From Limnohabitans radicicola (GTDB taxonomy: Bacteria > Pseudomonadota > Gammaproteobacteria > Burkholderiales > Burkholderiaceae_C), in contig NZ_JACYFT010000001.1 in assembly GCF_014837235.1 (NCBI RefSeq), positions 571,688-635,687 of the forward strand: DNA of 64,000 nt, written 5' to 3'. The first letter of the stretch is position 1. The number at the start of each line of letters is the position of its first letter. Below are positions 8,430 through 17,052 of the stretch, piece by piece. The position numbers and the translations under genes were made by a program. The notes beneath the pieces were generated by a model. That model was not told where the DNA came from. It saw nothing but the letters and a program-made list of their open reading frames with translations, and made no database searches.

Positions 8430-9962
8430 TCAGCGCACGCGCTGTAACAAAGCCGCCGTGGACGCGTCCAGGCCACTGGCATCGCCCGAGACGATGCGCG
8501 CATGGATGTCTTTCGCCAGCACCTTGCCCAGCTCCACACCCCACTGGTCAAAGCTGTTGATGCCCCAGACCGAGCCGCTCACGAACACCCGGTGTTCCTG
8601 CAGCGCGATCAAGGCCCCCAAGCTGGCAGGCGTGAGTTCATCGAGCAGCAAGAAGGTGCTGGGCCGGTTGCCGGTGAAGTGTTTGTGCCCGCCTTCGTCG
8701 GCTTTGCCCAGCATCAGCGCCTGTGCCTGCGCGATCACATTGGCCAGCAGCAGCTCATGGTGGTCTTTCAGGCTGTGCGTGGGCTTTTTGACAGCAATGA
8801 ATTCCAGCGGCACCACGTCGGTGCCCTGGTGCAGCATCTGGAAGTAAGCGTGCTGGCCATTGGTGCCGGGCTCGCCCCACAGCACGGGTGAAGTGCCATA
8901 GGGCAATGCCTGGCCGTTGCGGTCCACGCGCTTGCCGTTGCTCTCCATCTCCAGCTGCTGCAAATACGCTGGCACCCGGCGCAAGGCGCTGTGGTAAGGC
9001 GCAATCGAGCGGCTGGTGTAGTTCAAAAAGTTGCGGTACCAGACATCAAGCAAACCCAGGCGCACCGGCAGGTTGGCTTCGAGCGGCGCGGTCTGGAAGT
9101 GCTGGTCCATCTCGTGCGCTCCGGCCAGCAAATCCCTGAAGCCCTGCGACCCGATGGCGATGGCCACGGGCAAACCAATGGCCGACCACATGGAATAGCG
9201 TCCGCCCACCCAGTCCCAAAAGCCGAATGTGGTGGTGATGCCCATCTCGGCGGCTGCCGCCACGTTGGTGGTGAGCGCTGCGAAGTGTCTCGCCACATCG
9301 CGGCCACCCTGGGCCTGGAACCAGGCCAGCGCCGAGCGGGCGTTGGTCATGGTCTCGATGGTGGTGAAGGTTTTGGAGGCGATCAGGAACAAGGTGTTCT
9401 CGGCCTTCAGCCCCTTGAGCACTGACGCCAGTTCATGGCCGTCCACATTCGACACGAAATGGAAGCGTTTGCCCGGGATCACGAAGTCTTGCAGGGCCAG
9501 CACTGCCATCTGCGGGCCGAGGTCCGAGCCACCGATGCCGATGTTCACCACGTCGGTGATCTGCGCATCGGCTCTCACCTGTTCGGCGTAAGCCAGCATG
9601 GGTTGGAGGGTGTCGTGCACCAGCTTCAAGGGCGCGGCCAGTTCACCGGACAAGGAGCCTTCCGGCTGGCGCAGCAGCCAATGCATCACAGCGCGGTCTT
9701 CGGTGGCATTGATGTGCTCGCCACGGAACATCGCATCTCGGTGTGCCGCCAACCCCGTCTGGCGGGCCAGTTCTTGCAACAGCGCTTCGGTAGCGGCGTC
9801 TACATGGTTTTTCGACAGATCGGCAAACACATGGGGCGCGGTCTGGCTCAGGGCATGCGCACGCGCAGCATCTTGCGCAAAAGCAGTGCGCAAATCGAAA
9901 CCGGCAAACGCCTCGGCATGTTGCTGCAGGCTCTGCCAAGCAGCGGTCTGGTCACAACGCAT
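8430..9962 (-). CDS. pgi: Glucose-6-phosphate isomerase
   Basis: Interconverts glucose 6-phosphate and fructose 6-phosphate in the cytoplasm. Family signatures are visible: VNIGIGGSDLGPQM near residue 143, the GRYSMWSAIGLP region near 255, and FDQWGVELGK near 475. At 510 residues it is slightly shorter than the E. coli enzyme (549). It follows tal with one base between them, so both belong to one minus-strand operon divergent from zwf. Confidence 0.97.
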   Translation of the reverse strand: MRCDQTAAWQSLQQHAEAFAGFDLRTAFAQDAARAHALSQTAPHVFADLSKNHVDAATEALLQELARQTGLAAHRDAMFRGEHINATEDRAVMHWLLRQPEGSLSGELAAPLKLVHDTLQPMLAYAEQVRADAQITDVVNIGIGGSDLGPQMAVLALQDFVIPGKRFHFVSNVDGHELASVLKGLKAENTLFLIASKTFTTIETMTNARSALAWFQAQGGRDVARHFAALTTNVAAAAEMGITTTFGFWDWVGGRYSMWSAIGLPVAIAIGSQGFRDLLAGAHEMDQHFQTAPLEANLPVRLGLLDVWYRNFLNYTSRSIAPYHSALRRVPAYLQQLEMESNGKRVDRNGQALPYGTSPVLWGEPGTNGQHAYFQMLHQGTDVVPLEFIAVKKPTHSLKDHHELLLANVIAQAQALMLGKADEGGHKHFTGNRPSTFLLLDELTPASLGALIALQEHRVFVSGSVWGINSFDQWGVELGKVLAKDIHARIVSGDASGLDASTAALLQRVR

Positions 9963-9963
9963 C

Positions 9964-10911
9964 TCAGGCTTTCTTCATCAGGTCTTCGAGTTTGACGGCA
10001 TCGGTGCAGAAAGCGCGAATGCCTTCGGCCAGCTTCTCGGTGGCCATGGCGTCCTCGTTGAGCGCCAGGCGGAAAGAGGCTTCGTCGTACTGCACAGCGG
10101 GCAAGTCCATGGCTTGGGCTGCAGACGCGTCCAGCGCCTGGGTGAGCGGGGCCTCGCTGGCCGCCAGCTGGGCCAGCAGCTCGGGGCTGATGGTCAGCAG
10201 GTCGCAACCGGCCAGCGCCGTGATCTGGCCGATGTTGCGGAACGACGCGCCCATGACTTCGGTGGCGATGCCGTGCTTTTTGTAGTGGTTGAAGATGGCG
10301 CGCACCGACTGCACACCGGGGTCGTTGGGCCCGGCCTTGGCGGCTTCGTCCCAGGCCGCGCCAGCCGTCTTTTTGTACCAGTCGTAGATGCGGCCCACAA
10401 AGGGCGAGATCAGCTGCACCTTGGCCTGACCGCACGCCACTGCCTGGCAAAACGCGAACAACAGCGTCAGATTGCAGCGGATGCCTTCGCGCTCCAGTTC
10501 GGCAGCGGCCTGGATGCCTTCCCAGGTCGAAGCGATCTTGATCAACACACGCTCACGGGGGATGCCTTGCGCTTCGTACAAGGCCATGATGCGGCGCGCA
10601 CGCGCCACGGTGGCGGCGGTGTCAAAGCTCAGGCGGGCATCCACTTCGGTGGACACGCGACCCGGAATGGTTTGCAGGATCTCGCAGCCAAAACGCACCA
10701 ACAGGTGGTCCATGACGACGTCCAGTGGCTGACCCCGGTGGGCGGCCACGGTCTCGGCCAACAAAGGCGCGTATTCGGGCTTTTGCACGGCCTTCAGGAT
10801 CAATGACGGATTGGTCGTCGCGTCCTGTGGCTGGAACTGGGCCAGTTGCTTGAAATCACCGGTGTCGGCGACCACGGTGGTGAATTTTTTGAGGGCTTCG
10901 AGTTGGTTCAT
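9964..10911 (-). CDS. tal: Transaldolase
   Basis: Pentose phosphate pathway enzyme that moves a dihydroxyacetone unit between sugar phosphates. The Schiff-base Lys lies in [12 protein letters not shown] near residue 131, and DATTNPSLI near residue 30 is the N-terminal family motif. Its 315 residues match the TalB class. Promoter-proximal gene of tal-pgi. The 96-base region shared with zwf contains an inverted repeat that may control both sides. Confidence 0.97.
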   Translation of the reverse strand: MNQLEALKKFTTVVADTGDFKQLAQFQPQDATTNPSLILKAVQKPEYAPLLAETVAAHRGQPLDVVMDHLLVRFGCEILQTIPGRVSTEVDARLSFDTAATVARARRIMALYEAQGIPRERVLIKIASTWEGIQAAAELEREGIRCNLTLLFAFCQAVACGQAKVQLISPFVGRIYDWYKKTAGAAWDEAAKAGPNDPGVQSVRAIFNHYKKHGIATEVMGASFRNIGQITALAGCDLLTISPELLAQLAASEAPLTQALDASAAQAMDLPAVQYDEASFRLALNEDAMATEKLAEGIRAFCTDAVKLEDLMKKA

Positions 10912-10954
10912 GGCGGTTTTTTTGAAAATCCTGTTGAATTATCCGTGAAACAAA

Positions 10955-10984
10955 GTTACATTACAAACAAATTTTTCCTGTAAC
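10955..10984. promoter_or_regulatory. Inverted repeat between tal and zwf, candidate HexR operator
   Basis: GTTACA (10955-10960) and TGTAAC (10979-10984) form a perfect inverted repeat with an 18-base spacer in the AT-rich divergent promoter. HexR of other proteobacteria binds TGTA...TACA-type palindromes near zwf, and a HexR-like gene follows zwf here. The spacer is longer than in the known site, so this is only a candidate. Confidence 0.35.
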
Positions 10985-11007
10985 TCGATAACCGAAATCG
11001 ATTAACC

Positions 11008-12471
11008 ATGGCTTTTGATCTCGTTTTCTTCGGCGGCACCGGTGACCTCGTGTGGCGCAAACTCATGCCCGCCCTGTTCCAGGCCTACCGCCACGGCACC
11101 TTGCCCGAGGGCGGCCGCATCATCGGCGTGGGCCGCGACGACCTGAGCGACGAACAATACCGCCAACAGATCCAGTCCCGCTTTGAACAAGTCGAGGGTG
11201 ACAAGCGCCCCAACAGCGAAGAATTCGCCCGCTTTGCCAGTCTGCTGTGCTACGTGCGCATGGACCTGTCCAAGCCCGAAGCCTACGCCGCGCTAGCTTC
11301 CCGTTTGGCCGAGCGGGAAACCGACCATGTGGTGATGTACCTGTCCACCGCGCCCAGCCTGTTCACCACCGTCTGCGAGCAGCTCGCGGCCAGCGGCCTG
11401 AACACGCCCAAAACACGCATCGTGCTCGAAAAACCGCTGGGCCACGACCTGGCGTCCAACCGGGCCATCAATTTGGCAGTGGGCAAGGTCTTCAAAGAGC
11501 AGCAAATCTTCCGCATCGACCACTACCTGGGCAAGCCCGCGGTGCAGAACCTGTTTGCCATGCGCTTTGGCAACGCCCTGTTCGAGCCCCTGTGGCGCCG
11601 CGAGCACATCGCCAACATCCAGATCACCATGGCCGAAGAACTGGGCGTGGAAAAGCGTGGTGGCTTTTACGAAAGCACGGGCGCACTGCGCGACATGGTG
11701 CAAAACCATGCGCTGCAACTGCTGTGCGCGATCGCGATGGAGCCGCCCATCAACGCCCACGCCGATGCGATCCGCGACGAGAAACTCAAGGTGCTGCGCG
11801 CCTTGAAGCGCTGGACCCCCGAGACGCTGAGCCAGCACGTGATCCGCGGTCAATACGCCGCCGGCAATGTCGAAGGCCAGGCCGTGCCAGGCTACCGTGA
11901 AGAGCCTGGCGTGAGCCCCAGCAGCAGTACCGAGACCTTTGTGGCCCTGCGCACCGAAATCGCCAACTGGCGCTGGGCGGGCGTGCCGTTCTACATCCGA
12001 ACCGGCAAGCGCATGGCTTCACGCGAGGCGCACATCGAGATCAACTTCCGCCCCACACCGCACGACATCTTCCAGACCCCTGTGGGCCAGGTCAACAAGC
12101 TGGTCATCCACCTGCAACCCAAAGACGGGCTGGAGCTGCACCTCTTCGCCCAAGGCCAGAGCAAACGCGGCCAGGGCGCCAATGGCCAGACCCTGAGCCC
12201 GGTGCACCTGGACCTGGACTTTGACAAACGCTTTGGCAGCGAACGCGTGGGCGCTTATGAACGCCTGCTGCTGGACGTGCTCGACGGTCGCCTGAACCTG
12301 TTCGTCCGCAGCGATGAGCAAGAAGAAGCCTGGCGCTGGGTGGAGCCCATCCTGCAGCACTGGGCCAGCGACACCATCGGCCCACGGCCTTACGCGGCAG
12401 GCACCTGGGGGCCCAGTGCTTCGAGCGCCATGATCGCGCGCGATGGCCATTGCTGGTCCGAAGAAATTTAA
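11008..12471 (+). CDS. zwf: Glucose-6-phosphate 1-dehydrogenase
   Basis: Oxidises glucose 6-phosphate to 6-phosphogluconolactone with NAD(P)+. The N-terminal dinucleotide fold FGGTGDLVWRKLMPALF is typical, and the active-site signature RIDHYLGK lies near residue 170. At 487 residues it has the normal family length. The HexR-like regulator follows 38 bases downstream, the usual partner. No 6-phosphogluconolactonase (pgl), edd or eda gene lies next to it. Confidence 0.97.
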   Translation: MAFDLVFFGGTGDLVWRKLMPALFQAYRHGTLPEGGRIIGVGRDDLSDEQYRQQIQSRFEQVEGDKRPNSEEFARFASLLCYVRMDLSKPEAYAALASRLAERETDHVVMYLSTAPSLFTTVCEQLAASGLNTPKTRIVLEKPLGHDLASNRAINLAVGKVFKEQQIFRIDHYLGKPAVQNLFAMRFGNALFEPLWRREHIANIQITMAEELGVEKRGGFYESTGALRDMVQNHALQLLCAIAMEPPINAHADAIRDEKLKVLRALKRWTPETLSQHVIRGQYAAGNVEGQAVPGYREEPGVSPSSSTETFVALRTEIANWRWAGVPFYIRTGKRMASREAHIEINFRPTPHDIFQTPVGQVNKLVIHLQPKDGLELHLFAQGQSKRGQGANGQTLSPVHLDLDFDKRFGSERVGAYERLLLDVLDGRLNLFVRSDEQEEAWRWVEPILQHWASDTIGPRPYAAGTWGPSASSAMIARDGHCWSEEI

Positions 12472-12509
12472 ACGACACTTTCCCCAAACGCACAGACCGG
12501 AGACAGACC

Positions 12510-13355
12510 ATGCTCGAACGCATCAAGGCTTCCTTGCCCTCGCTGGCCCCTGCCGAACAAAGGGTGGGCAAACTCGTGCTGGCCGATCCCCGTGCGTTTG
12601 CCAACCTGCCGGTGACCGAGCTGGCAGACCGTTCGCATGTGAGCAAACCCACCGTGGTGCGTTTTTGTCGCAGCATGGGCTACGACGGTCTGTCGGACTT
12701 CAAGCTCAAACTCGCCGGCAGCGTGAGCGAAGGCGTGCCCTTCATCCACCGCAGCGTGGATGTGGACGACAAGACCAGCGACATCGCTGTCAAAGTGATC
12801 GATAACACCGTGGCGGCCTTTCTCAAGTACCGCAACGACGCCAGTTCGTTTGCGCTGGAGCACGCGGCGCAGGCCCTGGCCGAGACACAGAAAACCGGGC
12901 GCCGCATCGAGTTCTATGGCGTGGGTAACTCGGGCATCGTGGCGCAAGACGCGCAGCACAAATTCTTCCGCCTGGGCGTGAACGCCATCGCCTACAGTGA
13001 CGGTCACATGCAGGTCATGAGCGCATCGATGCTGCGCCCTGGCGACTGCGCGGTGATCATCTCCAACTCGGGCAGGACCCGCGACCTGATGGACGCCTGC
13101 GACATCGCCAAAAAACAAGGCGCGACCACCATCGTCATCACCGCCAGCGGCTCGCCGCTGGCCAGTGCAGGCCACATCCACCTCACGGCCGACCACCCCG
13201 AGGGCTACGACAAGTACAGCCCCATGGTCTCACGCCTGCTGCACCTCTTGATCATCGACATCCTGGCCACCACCGTGGCGCTGCGCATTGGCGAAGAACT
13301 GCAGCCCACCCTGCGCGACATGAAAAACAATTTGCGCAGCAAGCGCTACACCTGA
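12510..13355 (+). CDS. hexR: RpiR/HexR-family transcriptional regulator
   Basis: About 281 residues. An N-terminal HTH of the RpiR class (LPSLAPAEQRVGKLVL and SHVSKPTVVRFCRSMGY) precedes a C-terminal SIS sugar-phosphate-binding domain (about 125-265), where ISNSGRTRDLMD is the phosphate-loop signature. HexR represses central carbohydrate genes and responds to 2-keto-3-deoxy-6-phosphogluconate. Position behind zwf supports the name. The start at 12510 is chosen because GGAG lies about 7 bases upstream and the HTH begins right after it. It converges with tctE, 4 bases apart. Confidence 0.88.
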   Translation: MLERIKASLPSLAPAEQRVGKLVLADPRAFANLPVTELADRSHVSKPTVVRFCRSMGYDGLSDFKLKLAGSVSEGVPFIHRSVDVDDKTSDIAVKVIDNTVAAFLKYRNDASSFALEHAAQALAETQKTGRRIEFYGVGNSGIVAQDAQHKFFRLGVNAIAYSDGHMQVMSASMLRPGDCAVIISNSGRTRDLMDACDIAKKQGATTIVITASGSPLASAGHIHLTADHPEGYDKYSPMVSRLLHLLIIDILATTVALRIGEELQPTLRDMKNNLRSKRYT

Positions 13356-13359
13356 GTCC

Positions 13360-14778
13360 TCAGGGCCAGTGGATGCGGATCAAGGTGCCACGGCCATCAA
13401 GCACCGGGCTGTGCACGCTGACCTGTGCGCCATGCTGGCTGGCGATCTCCTTGACAATGGCCAGCCCCAGACCACTGCCCGGCACGCCCGAAGGGGCGGC
13501 GCGGTAAAAGCGCTCAAAGACATGCGGCTGGTCCACTGAAGAAATGCCCAGGCCATCGTCTTGAACCTCCAGCCAGGTTTTCCCCACACGCACGGTGATG
13601 CGCGCACCAACTGGACAGTGGTGGATCGCATTGTCGATCAGGTTGCTCAACGCTTCCTGCAACAGCAAGGCCACCCCCTGCACCTGGACATCCGGCGCCT
13701 GCACTTCGAGCCCCAAGTCGTCACCTTCCTGGTGCGCGCGCAGCGAATGCGCCCGAGTCACTTGGCGCGCCAAATCCACCAGGTCCACTACCTCCGGGCT
13801 GTGCATTTCACGTGCATGCTCCACACGGGTCATGGCCAACAGTTGCTCCGTCAGTCGCACTGCATCATCGGTGGTTTGACCTGCGGCGCGCAGCACATGT
13901 TGCAGCTGACTCGGCTCGGCATTGCGCTGGGCCAACGCCAGCTGCGTTTTGAGCACCGTCAAGGGTGTGCGCAACTGGTGCGCGGCATTGTCCAGAAAAC
14001 GCTTGCGGATGTCGATCAGGCGTCCCAGGCGCTCAAGGTAGCTGTTGAGCGTCTCCATCAAGGGACGCAATTCACGCGGCACCTCGGATGAATGGATCGG
14101 CGAAAAGTCGTCCACCGCCTTGTCGGCCAATTGCTGCCTGAAAGACTCCAGCGGACGAATGCCCCGCTGTACCCCCCACACCACCAACAGGGCTGCCGCC
14201 AACAACAACACGCCTTGGCTGCTCAAGGTGTCCCGCAAAATGTGCTCGATCAACTGCTGGCGCACTTCCATGGTTTCAGCCACCGTGATCTTGACCAGGG
14301 GATGGGGGAGACCCGCCTCTTCCATCACATGCGTGAGCTGTGCCAAACGCACCGACTGCCCCGCATACAGCGCATCGTCAAATTGAACCAAAGCGAAATA
14401 TTTGACAGCCGAGGCCGCGCGCGCCGGCACATCGGGCAAGCTGGCGTCTCCCGCAAGCCACTGCCCCTGAGGTGTGGTCACTTTATAAAAGAGACGCGAA
14501 CCCGTGTGATTCTCAAAAAGATAGCCTGCCGCGCCCATCACATCGAGCTGCAGATGGCCATCCTTGATTTCCAGCTCTTCGGCCAGCGTGCGGGCCGCCA
14601 GGTACAGCGAACGGTCATAGGCTTCATTGGCCCCATGCACGGCATTGCCGTAGGACACATAAGCATTGATCGCCATCAAGCCCAGCAGTGGCAACAAGAT
14701 CCAGCTGAGCAGTCTTCTGCGCAGGGATCGGGTCAGCATGTCTCGGATCCATATCAACATGGCACGGCACTCATGCAC
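13360..14778 (-). CDS. tctE: Sensor histidine kinase, TctE-like
   Basis: Two-component sensor kinase of about 472 residues. There is an N-terminal TM segment (about 20-40), a periplasmic sensor region to about 190, a second TM (about 193-212), a HisKA domain with the phospho-acceptor His in NAAHQLRTPL, and an HATPase domain (NLIDNAIHHCP, DDGLGI, GSGLGLAIVKEI). The GTG start at 14778 overlaps the regulator gene by 8 bases; ATGs at 14760 and 14739 are also possible. Next to tctCBA it probably senses tricarboxylates, as TctE does in Salmonella. Confidence 0.9.
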   Translation of the reverse strand: MHECRAMLIWIRDMLTRSLRRRLLSWILLPLLGLMAINAYVSYGNAVHGANEAYDRSLYLAARTLAEELEIKDGHLQLDVMGAAGYLFENHTGSRLFYKVTTPQGQWLAGDASLPDVPARAASAVKYFALVQFDDALYAGQSVRLAQLTHVMEEAGLPHPLVKITVAETMEVRQQLIEHILRDTLSSQGVLLLAAALLVVWGVQRGIRPLESFRQQLADKAVDDFSPIHSSEVPRELRPLMETLNSYLERLGRLIDIRKRFLDNAAHQLRTPLTVLKTQLALAQRNAEPSQLQHVLRAAGQTTDDAVRLTEQLLAMTRVEHAREMHSPEVVDLVDLARQVTRAHSLRAHQEGDDLGLEVQAPDVQVQGVALLLQEALSNLIDNAIHHCPVGARITVRVGKTWLEVQDDGLGISSVDQPHVFERFYRAAPSGVPGSGLGLAIVKEIASQHGAQVSVHSPVLDGRGTLIRIHWP

Positions 14779-15484
14779 CCGACCCGCCAGGCCAGGTCAG
14801 CATGTAGCCCAACCCCCGAAACGTGGTGATCAAGACCGCCGGGCCTGAACCCGAAGGGATGGCCTCCAGCTTTTTGCGCAAGCGGTAAATCAGCACCTCC
14901 ACCGCATCCAGGCCTGTGGCCTCATCCGCAAAGACCTGTTCATGCAAATGCTCCTTGCTGACGGGGCGATGCGGCGACTCCAGCAAGACCCGCAGGGCCG
15001 ACACCTCGCGGCGGGTCAGTGACAGCACCTGCCCGAGCAGTTGCACCACGCCGGTTTCCCGGTCCATTTCGAGCGGCCCCAGGCGCAAGGCCAGGGATTT
15101 GGTGCGCCCAGGCCTGCGCAGCAAGGCCTGCAAGCGGGCCTCCAGCTCGCTCAGGTCAAACGGTTTGGGCAAGTAATCATCCGCCCCCATGTTGAGCCCC
15201 AGTACCCGGTCGGGCACACTGGCCCGCGCCGTGAGGATCAGCACCGGCACAGCATCACCACGGGCGCGCAAAGCCTGCAAAACGCTCAGGCCATCCTGGC
15301 CCGGCAGCTGCAGATCCAGCAGCACAGCATCCAGGCCGTGACCCGCCTGCAAGGCCGCATCCGCTTGCACGCCATCGGTGGCAAAACGGACCTCCATGCC
15401 TGCCTGGCGCAAGGCGGTGCCCAGCCACAACGCAATGTCAGGCGTATCTTCCACCAGAAGGATGCGAGGCTTTAGGGTATTCAC
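14771..15484 (-). CDS. tctD: Response regulator, TctD-like (OmpR family)
   Basis: Receiver domain with the phosphorylated Asp in AVLLDLQLPG and the conserved Lys in LPKPFD, followed by an OmpR/PhoB winged helix (LSLTRREVSALRVLL, EVLIYRLRKKLE). About 237 residues from a GTG at 15484, chosen because the receiver begins a few residues later (LKPRILLVEDT). It is divergent from tctC; the 118-base shared promoter has two direct repeats of the kind OmpR-type dimers bind. Confidence 0.9.
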   Translation of the reverse strand: MNTLKPRILLVEDTPDIALWLGTALRQAGMEVRFATDGVQADAALQAGHGLDAVLLDLQLPGQDGLSVLQALRARGDAVPVLILTARASVPDRVLGLNMGADDYLPKPFDLSELEARLQALLRRPGRTKSLALRLGPLEMDRETGVVQLLGQVLSLTRREVSALRVLLESPHRPVSKEHLHEQVFADEATGLDAVEVLIYRLRKKLEAIPSGSGPAVLITTFRGLGYMLTWPGGSGA

Positions 15485-15491
15485 TGAACTG

Positions 15492-15511
15492 GTTTGACAG
15501 GTGTTTGACAG
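15492..15511. promoter_or_regulatory. Direct repeats with 11-bp period, candidate TctD binding site
   Basis: GTTTGACAG occurs at 15492-15500 and again at 15503-15511. The exact 11-bp phasing puts both on one DNA face, as for OmpR-family dimers. The site lies just upstream of tctD and about 90 bases upstream of tctC. Confidence 0.55.
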
Positions 15512-15602
15512 ATTCGCGCAGCGCCAACGCCCACAATGGGCGCTATATGGGGGTGGATCATCCATCCCCTATGGTTTTTTCATTTTCACACAGGAGCCTT
15601 CC

Positions 15603-16577
15603 ATGACTTTGTCCAAACGTGATTTCCTGACTTGGGGTGCCGCCGCTGGCGCCTCCGTGGCGCTGCCCGCATGGGCCCAATCCAAACCGCTGGTGGCCAG
15701 CATCAACATGTTTGTGCCAGCCGCCCCCGGTGGCGGCTGGGACGGCACCGCACGCGCCATTGAGCGCGCTGCCAAAGCCGCGGGCCTGGTCGGCAACATG
15801 CAATTTGAAAACGTCGGTGGTGCCGGTGGCATGGTCGGTCTGCCCCGCTTCGTGAACCAGCGCAAGGGCCAGGGCAACACGCTCATGATCGGCGGCTCGG
15901 TCATGATCGGGGCCGGCATCGCCAACAAGAGCCCCATCACCATCAAGGATGTGACCCCCATCGCTCGCCTGACCGAAGAAGCCGGCGTGATCGTGGTGCC
16001 TGCCAGCGGCAAGATCAAGACCTGGAAAGAGCTCGAAGCGGCCATCAAAGCCAACCCCAAGGCCGTCTCGGTCGCAGGTGGAAGCGCTGGCGGCACCGAC
16101 CACCTGATTCTGGGCATGCTGATCAAAGCCCTGGGTAAAAACCCCCGCGAAGCCGCCTATGTGGCTTTTGCTGGCGGCGGCCCTGCCAACGCGGCCATTT
16201 TGGGCGGGCAGGTGAGCGCAGGCATCTCGGGCTGGTCCGAATTTGAAGAACAAATCAAGGCCGGTCGCATGATCCCCTTGGCCGTCTCGGGCAAGCGCCG
16301 CATTCCAGGCGTGAATGTGCCCACACTGACCGAGCTGGGCGTGAACGTCACCGAGTCGAACTGGCGCGGCGTTTTTGCGCCGCCCGGCATCACCACCGCA
16401 CAGCGTGAAGCCATGATCGACTTCATCACCAAGGTGAACGCCTCGGCCCCCTGGCACCAGGAATTGGAGACCCGCAAGTGGACCGACGCCTTCATGACCG
16501 AAAAACCATTTGAACGCGATCTGGCCAAAGACATTGCCGATAAAGAAGTCCTCATGAAAGAGTTGGGCTTGGCATGA
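15603..16577 (+). CDS. tctC: Tripartite tricarboxylate transporter substrate-binding protein TctC
   Basis: Periplasmic Bug-family binding protein, about 324 residues. The N-terminus (SKRDFLTWGAAAGASVALPAWA) is a signal peptide with Tat-like KR rather than a full twin-Arg. The mature part begins with the typical INMFVPAAPGGGWDGTAR and has the ENVGGAGGMVG motif near residue 65. It delivers citrate-like carboxylates to TctAB. Start chosen from AGGAG about 9 bases upstream. The last 4 bases overlap tctB. Confidence 0.93.
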   Translation: MTLSKRDFLTWGAAAGASVALPAWAQSKPLVASINMFVPAAPGGGWDGTARAIERAAKAAGLVGNMQFENVGGAGGMVGLPRFVNQRKGQGNTLMIGGSVMIGAGIANKSPITIKDVTPIARLTEEAGVIVVPASGKIKTWKELEAAIKANPKAVSVAGGSAGGTDHLILGMLIKALGKNPREAAYVAFAGGGPANAAILGGQVSAGISGWSEFEEQIKAGRMIPLAVSGKRRIPGVNVPTLTELGVNVTESNWRGVFAPPGITTAQREAMIDFITKVNASAPWHQELETRKWTDAFMTEKPFERDLAKDIADKEVLMKELGLA

Positions 16578-17038
16578 GGCCGCTGCACGTTGCGGTCGTG
16601 CTGGCCGTCCTGGGCGCCGTGGGTGCCTGGCAAGTCACGCTGATTCCCGAGTCACTCATGCAGATGACCGTGGGACCCACCCTGGTGCCTGGCGTGGTGG
16701 TGGCCGGCTTGCTGGTCTTGACCGTCCTGTACGGCGTGAGCGCTGCTCGCGGACGCCAGGTGGATGAAAGCCATGCCGAAGACCAAAGCCCCCTGCCAGG
16801 CGCCAGCACCCGACTGCTGAGCTTGCTGGGCGGTGGTCTGGCCTTCATTGCACTGATTGGCCCACTGGGCTTCATCATCCCCGGCACACTGTGCGGCATG
16901 GGCGTGGCCCGCTCTTTTGACGCGCCATTCGGCCTCAAATCGCTGCTCATCTGCACCGCCATCGCCACCACCTTCTGGCTGCTGTTTGCCGTGGTGCTGG
17001 GCGTGGGCCTGGGCCCGGCGCTGCCCTGGCTCTTCTGA
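16574..17038 (+). CDS. tctB: Tripartite tricarboxylate transporter small membrane subunit TctB
   Basis: 154 residues with four hydrophobic segments (near 5-20, 35-55, 75-105 and 115-150), as in the TctB family. The ATG overlaps the tctC stop (ATGA), and tctA follows 14 bases later, so the order tctCBA is intact. Sequence conservation in this family is low; the call relies on topology and position. Confidence 0.88.
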   Translation: MRPLHVAVVLAVLGAVGAWQVTLIPESLMQMTVGPTLVPGVVVAGLLVLTVLYGVSAARGRQVDESHAEDQSPLPGASTRLLSLLGGGLAFIALIGPLGFIIPGTLCGMGVARSFDAPFGLKSLLICTAIATTFWLLFAVVLGVGLGPALPWLF

Positions 17039-17052
17039 TTCCGGAGTAAAGC

